From positions 1-55,487 of the forward strand of contig JAEDMP010000005.1 of NCBI GenBank assembly GCA_016302965.1: DNA of 55,487 bases. Reading direction: 5' to 3'. Positions 7,332 through 16,196 of this stretch are shown piece after piece. How positions within the stretch are numbered: the first letter of the stretch is position 1; every line of letters starts with the position of its first letter. A program made the position numbers and the translations under genes. Source of the stretch: Bacteroidaceae bacterium (lineage in GTDB: Bacteria > Bacteroidota > Bacteroidia > Bacteroidales > Bacteroidaceae). Under the pieces are notes generated by a model. The model ran no database searches, was not told where the DNA came from, and was given only the letters and a program-made list of their open reading frames with translations.

Positions 7332-10277
7332 TTAGTACCACTGCAGGGCGTTGCTGTAGCTGCTGCGCTTGTCATACTTCAAGGCATCGGTGAGCGTGGC
7401 GGCATTGCAGCGGAAGGAGAAGTTGTAGCTGGTATAGGGCGAGAGCACCACCGAACACGACATGTTGAAACAGTGGAGGTCGCGGCCCAAGGAGGCGGTG
7501 GTCATCGAAATCTTCTTGTTCTCGAAATCATAGCCAGAGGAGAAGCTGATGTTCCAGCCGTCGCTGATGCGCACGTTGCCGCTGAAGTTGAGCGTCTGGG
7601 TGTACTTATAGGGATAGGTCATGCTCTTGTAGTTGAACTTGCCCGCCGTATTCTCACGCATGGAGATACCGTAACCGAAACTCAACGACCAGGGCACATT
7701 GAAACGCATGTAGCCGTCGGCATCAGTCTCGGCCTTGCCTGCATTCTCTTTCTTGGCGCCCCGCTGTCCCTTCTGCAGGGTGTCATCCTCGTTGGTCTCG
7801 CGGTTGTACTCGTCGTCCTCTTCGTCATCCTCCGTCTTCTTCTCCTCCTTCTTGCTCACCTTCTCGCCCTTGAGCCATTTGATGAAGTTCATGACCTTGG
7901 TGTTGTCGAGGGTATAGGAGATGTTCTGCGACATGCCCTGGAACCGTCCGAACTTGCCCTGGCTGTAGCGGGTGGTGTGCTCGCTGAGGCGGGGCTTGCC
8001 GTTCTCGTCGAGTTCGTAGGCGTAGGTGGCAAAGGTGGCATTCATGTTGAAGGTGTAACTCTTCGTGATCTTCAGACGCAGGCGGGTGTTCAGGTCGCTC
8101 CACGGACGGATGTCGGTGGCCATGTTGTACGACATGCTGGCACCCAACTCGTCAATGAGACTGATTTTCTTGGTGGAGTCGTTGTCGACGCGCCATTTCA
8201 TCTCCACATTGTTCGAGATGTCCACCGAGATGCTTCCCGTCTTGCCCCGTCCGGGCACCCCATAGAGACCGTTGGAATAGGGCGAATACTGCACCAGCGA
8301 CACATTGCCGTTGGCATCGGTCTTCTGGTAGGTCTCATAGTAACCGTAATGGCTCGTGCTGAAGTCGGGCGCATAACTGAAGCTCACCTGCGGGGTGAAC
8401 ACGTGGCGGATGGCGGCAATCTTGTCGCCGAAGAGTTTGCGCCAGGGCACATACATACCATAGAGTTTGGTGCTCGCACTCAGGTTGAGACTCCAGTTGT
8501 AGACATTATAGAAGCCGTCGATGGTGTCGGTCACCTCCTTCATCTGCTCGGCATCCCACGACCGGTTGATTTTGTTGGTATACATACGGTCGGTGAAGTT
8601 GAACGAGGGATTGATGTTCAGATAGTTGAACAGGGTGAAGTTGCCGCTGATGGGGATATTGTGCTGCATACCGTTGCGCCAGTCGCGCGTGAGTTTGGAG
8701 TGGAGCAACTGGTCTTCCTTGGTCGTGATGGAGTTGCTGAGCTGGCCGGTATAGCTCATCGAGATTTTCTCATACCAGCGCTCCTTGCCGGCCATCTTCT
8801 TGCGTTTGAAGGGATAGAAGCGGCTGATGGAGACGTTCAGGTCGGGCATGGTCAGGGCGATGGTAGAGTCGCGCATGTTCTGGTTGAGGTTCATGGTGGA
8901 ACTCAGGGTCATGCCGATGCTGGAGAAGGTGGTGGTCATGCTCACCGATGAGGTACGCGTACTCTGCGTATAGCTCTGGGGGTTGTACATGCTCGTGAGG
9001 TTGTTGCGCTCGTAACTGCTCGTGGCAAAGTTGACACTGGCCGAGAGCGTGCGGTAGGGACAGGCCTTGGCATCCTGGCGGTGGCTCCACTGCACTTTGA
9101 AACTGGTCTGCTTCATATAGTCGGGCATGTTCTTCTCGCCATTGATGGTGTTCTGGTAACTGGCGAAGAAACTGCCACTGTAGCGGTAGCGCTTGCGGTA
9201 GTTGGAGGCGGCCGAGAGTCCCCACGACCCTTTGGTATAGATTTCACCGATGAGCTTGAGGTCCATCTGGTCGCTGAGGGCAAAGTAGTAGCCGCCGTCA
9301 CGCAGATAGAAACCGCGCTCGGTCTCGTCGCCGTAGGTAGGCATGATGAATCCGCTGCTGTAACTCTTCGAGAAGGGGAAGAAGCCGTAGGGGATGGCAA
9401 GCGGCAGGGGTACATCGGCCACCACGAGGTAGGCAGGACCGAACACCACCTCCTTGCCGGGCTTCATCTTGCCGCGCGAGAGGGCGATATAGAAGTCGGG
9501 ATGCGACTTGTCGCAGGTGGTGTAGCGGGCATGCTGCATATAGATGGTACCGTCGGCATTGCGCTTCGACACCTCGCTCGTCATGTAGCCGTCCTGCTGC
9601 TGGGTATAGACATTGTTGATGAGTCCCTTCTTGGTCTTGAAGTTGAAGGCGATGGTATCATTCTCGTAGGTGTCGCCTCCCATCTTGAAGATAGGGGTAC
9701 CGAACTTCACGCCGAGGCTGTCGAGACTGCCCGTGGCATGCACCAGACTGCTGTCGAGACACATGTTGATCTTGTCGCTCTGCAGATCCATGTCTTCATA
9801 CGTCACGTGGGAGTCGCCAAAGAGATAGGCAATGCCCGCCCCTGCCTCATACACCAGCGAGTCGCTGGCCGAATAGGTGACGGGGGCATCAATGCCATTC
9901 TTGCGCTTGCGGTTCATGCTGTCCAAGGCAAGGGAGTCGTCGATGGCTTTGTTATGATGGTAGATAGCCAACTGGAGGGAGTCCATCCGGGTGGTATCGG
10001 GACCGGCATATTGCTTTTCGGCGGGGAGTTGGAGCGTGTCTTTATCAGCGTGAAGCGAATCGATGGCGAGGAGGAAATCGGGTATGAGACGACTGCTCGT
10101 CAACGCTTCGGGCTGAAGACTGTCGCGCTTCTCCGAACTTGGTGCGGTGTCGGACTGCAGGGTATCAAGGCTCTCTGCGTTCTTCTTTTCGGTTAGGAAG
10201 AGCCCAGCAGGAGGTACAGCCGTCGCCACGAACACCAAGGCGAAAAGCATCAGAAATATCAATGTCTTCTTTCTCAC
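7332..10277 (-). CDS. lptD: LPS-assembly outer-membrane protein LptD
   Basis: 981 residues, the outer-membrane barrel that inserts lipopolysaccharide. An N-terminal hydrophobic segment (KKTLIFLMLFALVFVATAV) acts as signal. A Ser/Asp-rich linker follows (about 30-150), then an OstA/LptA-like beta-jellyroll around VTYEDMDLQSDKINMCLDS. The rest is a long beta-barrel rich in alternating aromatic and polar residues (for example GFIMPTYGDETERGFYLRDG), which is the Bacteroidota LptD signature. An acidic/basic low-complexity loop (KKEEKKTEDDEEDDEYNRE) sits near residue 815. The last residues, NALQWY, end in an aromatic as expected for BAM insertion. It is the first gene of a probable lptD-antiporter-purF-like transcript. 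Confidence 0.93.
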   Translation of the reverse strand: MRKKTLIFLMLFALVFVATAVPPAGLFLTEKKNAESLDTLQSDTAPSSEKRDSLQPEALTSSRLIPDFLLAIDSLHADKDTLQLPAEKQYAGPDTTRMDSLQLAIYHHNKAIDDSLALDSMNRKRKNGIDAPVTYSASDSLVYEAGAGIAYLFGDSHVTYEDMDLQSDKINMCLDSSLVHATGSLDSLGVKFGTPIFKMGGDTYENDTIAFNFKTKKGLINNVYTQQQDGYMTSEVSKRNADGTIYMQHARYTTCDKSHPDFYIALSRGKMKPGKEVVFGPAYLVVADVPLPLAIPYGFFPFSKSYSSGFIMPTYGDETERGFYLRDGGYYFALSDQMDLKLIGEIYTKGSWGLSAASNYRKRYRYSGSFFASYQNTINGEKNMPDYMKQTSFKVQWSHRQDAKACPYRTLSASVNFATSSYERNNLTSMYNPQSYTQSTRTSSVSMTTTFSSIGMTLSSTMNLNQNMRDSTIALTMPDLNVSISRFYPFKRKKMAGKERWYEKISMSYTGQLSNSITTKEDQLLHSKLTRDWRNGMQHNIPISGNFTLFNYLNINPSFNFTDRMYTNKINRSWDAEQMKEVTDTIDGFYNVYNWSLNLSASTKLYGMYVPWRKLFGDKIAAIRHVFTPQVSFSYAPDFSTSHYGYYETYQKTDANGNVSLVQYSPYSNGLYGVPGRGKTGSISVDISNNVEMKWRVDNDSTKKISLIDELGASMSYNMATDIRPWSDLNTRLRLKITKSYTFNMNATFATYAYELDENGKPRLSEHTTRYSQGKFGRFQGMSQNISYTLDNTKVMNFIKWLKGEKVSKKEEKKTEDDEEDDEYNRETNEDDTLQKGQRGAKKENAGKAETDADGYMRFNVPWSLSFGYGISMRENTAGKFNYKSMTYPYKYTQTLNFSGNVRISDGWNISFSSGYDFENKKISMTTASLGRDLHCFNMSCSVVLSPYTSYNFSFRCNAATLTDALKYDKRSSYSNALQWY

Positions 10278-10344
10278 GCTGCAAAATTACTGATAAAACT
10301 GCGAATACCGCTCGCCTTATCAATATTTAACACTTGCCCATCCC

Positions 10345-10383
10345 TAAAAAAAGAAAAATGAGAAGCCTGCACCTCTCATTTTT
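10345..10383 (-). terminator. Rho-independent terminator at the end of the PUL region
   Basis: A perfect 10-bp stem (10354-10363 with 10374-10383) around a 10-base loop is followed on the minus strand by a T-run broken by one C. It lies downstream of the GH128-like gene and upstream of lptD. Confidence 0.8.
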
Positions 10384-10404
10384 GCGAAGGAGTTGATTTC
10401 AACT

Positions 10405-10454
10405 ACAGAGATGAAGAGAAAAGAAGTACCCCCTCTTCGTCTCTTCATCTCTGT
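10405..10454. terminator. Long hairpin just downstream of the GH128-like gene
   Basis: A perfect 15-bp inverted repeat (10405-10419 and 10440-10454) encloses 20 bases that can form a smaller GAAG/CTTC hairpin. With the hairpin at 10354-10383 it makes a double terminator or an RNA 3'-end stabiliser. Confidence 0.65.
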
Positions 10455-10474
10455 AATGGAACGTAGTACTACGG

Positions 10475-13400
10475 TTATTTGCGATACAGCTTCTGACCGT
10501 CACGGATATAGACACCTTGCTGGCGAGGCTTCTGGATGCGCAGACCACCCATATTATAATAGGTGTCATCCTGCTGGCCATCAGCCTCTACCGACTGGAT
10601 GCCAGCAGCGATAATCTCCTCGTCGGCTCCCGTAATCTTCATCGTCTCACCCGACCAAGACTCGAATACCGGCAGCGCAGTGGCGGTAGTCAGCGCGGCT
10701 CCGAAACTCGTCAGCTTGGGACGGCTGCCCGAACCCACACGAATCCACTCACCATTCTGCAGCACATAGAAACCGGCCTTGGCACTCAGCGAGGTCTTGA
10801 AGTTACCACGCAACTGATAGTCGGTGGTTGTGGCACTCTTCACCGCCTCACCACTCTCATGGAACCAGGCCTCGTTGCCCGTCATCCGGTAAATCAGCGG
10901 TTCGCCAGCCTCGGCCATGCTCACCTCCTGCAGACAGAGATGCTGATAGTCGGCAGTGATACCCACCAACTGGTAAAGCTGCACATTGGAGGAGGCGGCA
11001 TAGGCGAAGGGCAGACAGATGGTGCCCCACTCTCCTTCCGTGATCAGACGGCGATAGACAGGCGTATAACGGAGCGCGAAATCGGTGGCTGCCCACCAGC
11101 CCTCACGCTGGTCGCCAGCGGCATCCTTCACACCAAACTCACGCCAGAGGTTGTCGGTGGCATTCTCCTTGGAACCCACGAAACCGATGGTGACTTTCGT
11201 TCCCTCATCCACATAGATGGGTTCGGTGACGAGCGTCTGCCACTTGCTCTGGTTGTCAACGGTGGGCAAGTCGAGATAGTGGGCCGAGAGCGTAGGCGTG
11301 TTGAGGGTAGAGTCGCCCACCGTCATATAGCCATGCTGGTCGGAGAGGCAGAGGAACTCAGTAGCAGCCTTGCACTCCAGGGCATACATACCATGCGTCA
11401 GGGCACTGGTGGTCTGCTTGATTTCCATCGTCTTGCCGTCACCTTCCGAGGCGGCAATGCCCGTCCACTTGGCTGCCCAACAGGTCTTTCCTCCGAGGTT
11501 GTCAATCTTCTGGCTGCCGCCGGTATAAGTACCGCATTTCACGGTCCATCCCTGCATCACATTGTTGAAGGTGGGAGCAGCGATAGCGGCATCGGTGCGC
11601 TCATACACCATATAATTGTCCAAGAGCGACTTGAACTCCTGGTAAGCAGCCAAAGCCTCAGCGAGATCATCCATATCCTGCAATCGGTCTAATGCTTCCT
11701 GCAAGGCTTCATACCCCTCCATCTGCATTGCCAGCACCTCATCGGCCAGCAAGCCGTTCGAGATAACCTCATCCTTGAGTACATACAGTTTCAGCGCGGC
11801 ATCTACCGTCGCCTGAAGCTGTTCGCAGGCAGCGGCATCCTGACCCGTGGCAGCGGCCAGTGCGGCATCGATGGCTGTAACGAGTTCTTCCTCACCGGCA
11901 AGATACTGACGGGCGGCCTCGGCACGCTTCTTGAGCTGCACCATACCATCGGCGTAAGCCTCTTCGGGCGTGGCAAAGGCACGGCACAAGGTCACCTTGT
12001 CTACCTGCGAGGAGGCATTGGTGTAATAGCAGTTGAAGAGGGCCTTGGCAAAGGAACCGTTATGGATGGTAAAGTCGTTGGAGGTCCATACCTGACCGGG
12101 AATCACGGTAGCCACCAGCGAGTCGGCCTCTTCGCCAGTCTTGGAGAAGGCGAGGTTGTGGAAAGCCGACTTCTGGTTGCGGCCCGAACACATGAAATAA
12201 TAGTCGGCACCGGGCACTACATCCACCACGGTCTTGATCGAAGCGGCATCGTTCTTGCCACCATGCGAACGCATCTGCAGATAAGCACCATCGTCCACAC
12301 TGCCGAGCGGCACCACATAGTAGTCGGGCAGGCTGAGCGCCTCTCCCACTCCATTGGTCCAACCCGTGGTACCCATATCGAAGTCGCCATTGACAAAGAG
12401 GTTGCCGCCGAGATAGCGGGTTTCGCCATTGATGGTCACCGGATCGCCCACATGGGTGTCCAGGGAGATGGCCATCACCTGGTTGGAGTAGCGGTCCTTG
12501 TCCCTACCGTCGATGATATGGATGCGGTAGATAGAACCCGAAGGCACATCGGTATCAATGAAACTATAGTCACTGCCTTCCTCCTGGGGAGCCACCTCAG
12601 CCACTATCGTAAACGGCTGTCCTTCCACCTTGCGCTCCACATAGATGGCATAGTTATACTCACCATTATAGTCCTTCCATTCCAAACGGGCGGTGCCTTG
12701 CGACTTATCGTAGAATACAAATAGACCCGTGGGATCCTTCATCACCTGCTTGACGTTGGGAGCCACCTCATAACGGGAGTCGTAGGCCAAGCCCGACTCC
12801 ATGTTGGCATAATATTCGCCGGCCTTGGTCAGACGGCCATGGTCGTTGTCATATACCTTGCGGCAATCCTGCACCCAGTTATAGATGGCGTAGCGCTCCA
12901 GCCAGGGCGTAGCCTCCAGTCCGTCGATGATGGGATTGAGATGGTCGGCCAGGATATTCTCGTTAGCCGTGCCATAGCCGGTGTCTGAGCCGGGCCAACC
13001 GGTCCAGTTGGCACCATAGTTCATCTCGGTAATCCAGATGGGGCGTCGGGTACGGTTGTGTATCTCGTTCAGTTTGCTCTTCCAGCTGCTCCAGTCACTG
13101 TACCAATAGGCATGCACGGCAATGAAGTCGCAACGCCAGCCACGGGCATCAATGGAGTCGATGAACTCATAGAGCCAGTTGTAGTTGCCCGAAACGGCGG
13201 GGGAACCGAGGCGCCGTCCCGTTGCCATCATCTGCGGCCAGGTCTTCAACACGTCGGCCACACTGTTCACCTGCTCGCGGTCGTCTGCAGTATTGTCAGG
13301 CTCATTGTTACCCAGGATATTGGCCGAGGTACCATTGTTGCCCACATCGGTGATGCCGGGCCAGCCCTCGTGATGGTGGTGGGTCACATATTCACGGTCG

Positions 13401-14143
13401 TCCCAGATGTTGATGCCAGCATCCCAGTTGTAGCACCAGGTGGTATTGAGCATCCCGTTGGCAATCGGGTCGTAGCCCGCATAACCTTTCTTGCTGGCAT
13501 CGTTCCACTTGCTCACACGCAGAGAGGAGATGGCACGGCGCAGGGCACCGGGCAGATTGACGGTGATATCCCCTTTGTCGGCAATCCACAGGCGGTTGTA
13601 ACCCGTTCCGTCGGCCTTCTGTGCAAACCAGGCCATATAGCCGCGCTTCAGTGTGAAGCTACAGATACGGTTGTCCATGGCCGTTCCTTTCAGCGAGAGC
13701 CGCTCGCCCACAGCATAGCTCTCCGAGTCGCCCGCCAGATCGTTTTCACTATAGACCGTGAGCGGACTGATGGAAGCGGGATGTGGCAGGATGATGGAGC
13801 CGTTGGCATAAATCTTCACCATACAGTTGTCCTTGGTAGCCTTTTCTCCATTGATCTGGATATGGGAGAAAAGGGCTGGTACCTTGGATGGAATCACCTT
13901 GGTGAGGATGAGTACAGCCCGGTCGGTATTGGTGATGTTGACAATCGCGTCATCGGCAAAAGGATTGGCGGATGTGACGGTATAGTCGACATCGGTAGCC
14001 AGGGTCACGGAGCCTTGCACCTGCTCTACGGTTTCCACCGTATTGGCAGCCTGCAGGGGGCAGAGGGCTGCTAACGGGAAAAGACCCGTCAAAGCCCATT
14101 TCAAAGGTTTACGTATCACATTTTTCATAATCACATTTTTCAT
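10475..14143 (-). CDS. Secreted GH128-like (Asl1-like catalytic core) glycosidase, multidomain
   Basis: 1222 residues from the ATG at 14143. This start shares its upstream context (AAAATAATCTGATT before ATG) with the SusD start at 16183; a second in-frame ATG 15 bases on arises from a tandem duplication. After the signal peptide and a beta-rich N-terminal region comes a TIM-barrel glycosidase (about residues 230-450). Candidate catalytic residues are E281 in ILGNNEPD and E373 in IWITEMN, the arrangement seen in GH128 beta-1,3-glucanases. Two carbohydrate-binding-like beta-sandwiches follow (from LFVNGDFDMGTTGW and FNNVMQGWTVKCG), separated by a helical linker. Last come a GEWGTICLPF module found in many Prevotella surface proteins and a C-terminal tail (YNMGGLRIQKP then GVYIRDGQKLYRK). 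A terminator separates it from the SusC/D genes. Beta-1,3-glucan is an inference from the family. Confidence 0.8.
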   Translation of the reverse strand: MKNVIMKNVIRKPLKWALTGLFPLAALCPLQAANTVETVEQVQGSVTLATDVDYTVTSANPFADDAIVNITNTDRAVLILTKVIPSKVPALFSHIQINGEKATKDNCMVKIYANGSIILPHPASISPLTVYSENDLAGDSESYAVGERLSLKGTAMDNRICSFTLKRGYMAWFAQKADGTGYNRLWIADKGDITVNLPGALRRAISSLRVSKWNDASKKGYAGYDPIANGMLNTTWCYNWDAGINIWDDREYVTHHHHEGWPGITDVGNNGTSANILGNNEPDNTADDREQVNSVADVLKTWPQMMATGRRLGSPAVSGNYNWLYEFIDSIDARGWRCDFIAVHAYWYSDWSSWKSKLNEIHNRTRRPIWITEMNYGANWTGWPGSDTGYGTANENILADHLNPIIDGLEATPWLERYAIYNWVQDCRKVYDNDHGRLTKAGEYYANMESGLAYDSRYEVAPNVKQVMKDPTGLFVFYDKSQGTARLEWKDYNGEYNYAIYVERKVEGQPFTIVAEVAPQEEGSDYSFIDTDVPSGSIYRIHIIDGRDKDRYSNQVMAISLDTHVGDPVTINGETRYLGGNLFVNGDFDMGTTGWTNGVGEALSLPDYYVVPLGSVDDGAYLQMRSHGGKNDAASIKTVVDVVPGADYYFMCSGRNQKSAFHNLAFSKTGEEADSLVATVIPGQVWTSNDFTIHNGSFAKALFNCYYTNASSQVDKVTLCRAFATPEEAYADGMVQLKKRAEAARQYLAGEEELVTAIDAALAAATGQDAAACEQLQATVDAALKLYVLKDEVISNGLLADEVLAMQMEGYEALQEALDRLQDMDDLAEALAAYQEFKSLLDNYMVYERTDAAIAAPTFNNVMQGWTVKCGTYTGGSQKIDNLGGKTCWAAKWTGIAASEGDGKTMEIKQTTSALTHGMYALECKAATEFLCLSDQHGYMTVGDSTLNTPTLSAHYLDLPTVDNQSKWQTLVTEPIYVDEGTKVTIGFVGSKENATDNLWREFGVKDAAGDQREGWWAATDFALRYTPVYRRLITEGEWGTICLPFAYAASSNVQLYQLVGITADYQHLCLQEVSMAEAGEPLIYRMTGNEAWFHESGEAVKSATTTDYQLRGNFKTSLSAKAGFYVLQNGEWIRVGSGSRPKLTSFGAALTTATALPVFESWSGETMKITGADEEIIAAGIQSVEADGQQDDTYYNMGGLRIQKPRQQGVYIRDGQKLYRK

Positions 14144-14150
14144 AATCAGA
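14111..14150 (-). repeat. 15-bp tandem duplication covering the GH128 start codon
   Basis: ATTATGAAAAATGTG occurs twice head to tail on the minus strand, so the protein begins MKNVIMKNVIRK with two alternative ATGs (14143 and 14128) in the same sequence context. Confidence 0.85.
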
Positions 14151-14218
14151 TTATTTTTGAAAGAACGCTCATTACAATGCAAAGCGATTATTCATGTTCA
14201 TTGACAAAAAGTTAGTAA

Positions 14219-14273
14219 TAAAAAAGGTCAAGAGCAGAGAGCCACAGGGAATGTGGACTCTCCACTCTTGACC
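14219..14273 (-). terminator. Terminator between SusD-2 and the GH128-like gene
   Basis: A long interrupted stem pairs GGTCAAGAG (14226-14234) with CTCTTGACC (14265-14273), with inner GAGAG/CTCTC and CACA/TGTG segments. On the minus strand six T follow. It should stop most transcription from the SusC/D genes before the glycosidase. Confidence 0.85.
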
Positions 14274-14287
14274 AGCCTATTCGAGGT

Positions 14288-16183
14288 TTACTCGTTGGTC
14301 ACCTCACGGATGGGCTCGATACCTATCTTGCCGTTCCAGTGGAGATACCAGTTGTTCTCATTGTTCAGATTAGTGCGGATTTCAGCCTGCATCTCGCCTT
14401 TCTTGTCTTCACCGCGACGGGCATAGACACGGTTGGCCAGGAAGCTGGGGTCATTCCTGCGCTTGGCCACACGCATCAGGTCATAGAAGCGGGTTCCCTC
14501 GAAAGAGAGCTCAAGCGCACATTCGTCGACAATCATCTTCTCCACCTGATCTATCTGGTATTCCTTCTGCTTGAGGGAGTCGTCCGGTGAGTTATAATAG
14601 CCAGTTTCCTTATTGATCAGCGTCGAGTCGAAAGGCATCGTATAGTAGGGATTATACATGCTATAGCCGCAGCCACGGTCGTGGATACCCATCGTGTTGG
14701 CCAAACCAGCGTTGTCGGGCGTACGGAGTACATAACGCGTGGTGGGGAAGTCGAACTGTCTCAGGAACGTGGTGTCGTCAGAAGTGGGGTAATGCTTCAT
14801 GATGGAGTCCTCGATGAGTTTGTTGTTCACACCCGAAGCCAGCACATAATAGCCGAAGTGGGGATAGCCCGCACGGTTCATGGCCTCTGCCAAGCGCAGG
14901 TAGACCATCGCACGGCGGTAGATGTGGATATTGCGGGTGCTGAACTTATAGACATACTGGTAATCCTTGCGCTCACCGTTGAAGTTCACATTCTCCCTAG
15001 AAGACCACACGTCGTTCAAACGGAGGTCGCCGTCCACCAGCCCGCCGATACCCTTGGGGGCTACGCCATACTTGGCCACACCGCCCTCGTTGGAAATGAG
15101 ATAGGTGCTGGTCTGGGCAGCCGAGATATCCTTCATGGCCTGCGACAACTCGATGCTGTAGTCGTAGTTGTTGTCGGTCGTACAGTTGAAGAGATTGCGC
15201 AATTGGCTGTAGTTACCCTCTGAGGGGATGGAGTCGCCGGGGATGAGCGTAATCAACTCATTGTTGGTGCCATAGCTCTCATTGCTAAAGAGACTGAAAT
15301 AAGCAGTCTCCCTGCCTCCATACTGGGTGAAGGTATTGGTTCCGGTCCTCCATCTGGCATAATAGTTGGTACCGATGGGATAAGTGGAGTTGGTACCGTT
15401 GCGGCGGTTGATGTAGTTGTAGTAGTTCAGGGCAGCCTCCTTATAATGGCCGGCCCAGAGATTCAACTCACCCAGCATCAGATAGATGGGGAAATACATC
15501 AGTTTGGAATTGATGCCTCGGATATCTCCATAGCCGGGCAGTTCCTCTTCGGCTAAAGGCTGGATGTCTTTGATCAGCCATTCGCAGATATACTGGAGAT
15601 CCTGCTGGGGATAGTCGCGCTCAGCCTGCTCCTTGGTGAGGATGGGCTCGGTCACGAAAGGCACCTTGCCGTAGTTCAGGGCCAGCTGGAGATAGGTCCA
15701 GGCACGGATGCCCTTCACGGCAGTATACTCCTTCATGAAGATCTTCTCGTTGCGGTTGTTCTTCAGCGCCGTGTCGGCATTGGCAATGTAATAGTTGCAG
15801 TTGTTGATGACGGCATAATAGTCGCTGGGCTTGTTATAGGCATTGTTGTCATCGATATTGAAGAGGGCCACATTGCGGAGGTCGGCACTCGTGTTTTTGT
15901 TGATGTCAACCAGGTCGCCGCGCAACTCACCCAAGAGGATAGTGCGGTCGGCCAGTGCCTGCAACTTGCCCAAGATGCCCGCTACGGAGTAGAGGGTATC
16001 TGTGGCATTGTTGAGATGGGAGTCGTCGGCATAGATGATTCGTTCAGAGTCCTGCTCAAAGAAGTCGGAGCAAGAGGTGGTTGTACCCATAGCGACGGCA
16101 CTGAGGCACAACATCGCCATGACCCTACCCGAGCGACGGTTCATCGCATCCATGATTCTATTGAACTTATTCATGATTTTCAT
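14288..16183 (-). CDS. SusD/RagB-like nutrient-binding lipoprotein (SusD-2)
   Basis: 631 residues. The signal peptide ends in a lipobox-like GTTTSC, so the mature protein is lipid-anchored and, for this family, exposed at the cell surface. TPR-like helices are visible as KEYTAVKGIRAWTYLQLALNYG, here cut to its key part IRAWTYLQLALNYGKVPFVT, the classic SusD motif. The C-terminus carries the usual DECALELSFEGTRFYDLMR block. SusD proteins cap the SusC porin and bind the oligosaccharide. It starts 13 bases after the SusC-2 stop, and the pair is surely co-transcribed; the start at MKIMNKFN shares its leader with the GH128 gene. The ligand is unknown. Confidence 0.95.
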   Translation of the reverse strand: MKIMNKFNRIMDAMNRRSGRVMAMLCLSAVAMGTTTSCSDFFEQDSERIIYADDSHLNNATDTLYSVAGILGKLQALADRTILLGELRGDLVDINKNTSADLRNVALFNIDDNNAYNKPSDYYAVINNCNYYIANADTALKNNRNEKIFMKEYTAVKGIRAWTYLQLALNYGKVPFVTEPILTKEQAERDYPQQDLQYICEWLIKDIQPLAEEELPGYGDIRGINSKLMYFPIYLMLGELNLWAGHYKEAALNYYNYINRRNGTNSTYPIGTNYYARWRTGTNTFTQYGGRETAYFSLFSNESYGTNNELITLIPGDSIPSEGNYSQLRNLFNCTTDNNYDYSIELSQAMKDISAAQTSTYLISNEGGVAKYGVAPKGIGGLVDGDLRLNDVWSSRENVNFNGERKDYQYVYKFSTRNIHIYRRAMVYLRLAEAMNRAGYPHFGYYVLASGVNNKLIEDSIMKHYPTSDDTTFLRQFDFPTTRYVLRTPDNAGLANTMGIHDRGCGYSMYNPYYTMPFDSTLINKETGYYNSPDDSLKQKEYQIDQVEKMIVDECALELSFEGTRFYDLMRVAKRRNDPSFLANRVYARRGEDKKGEMQAEIRTNLNNENNWYLHWNGKIGIEPIREVTNE

Positions 16184-16196
16184 AATCGGATAATTT

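Noticed and set aside
10282..10289. TAATTTTG box before lptD
   Set aside because: It lies 4 bases before the ATG, which would place the transcript start inside the coding region, and no -33 box is seen.
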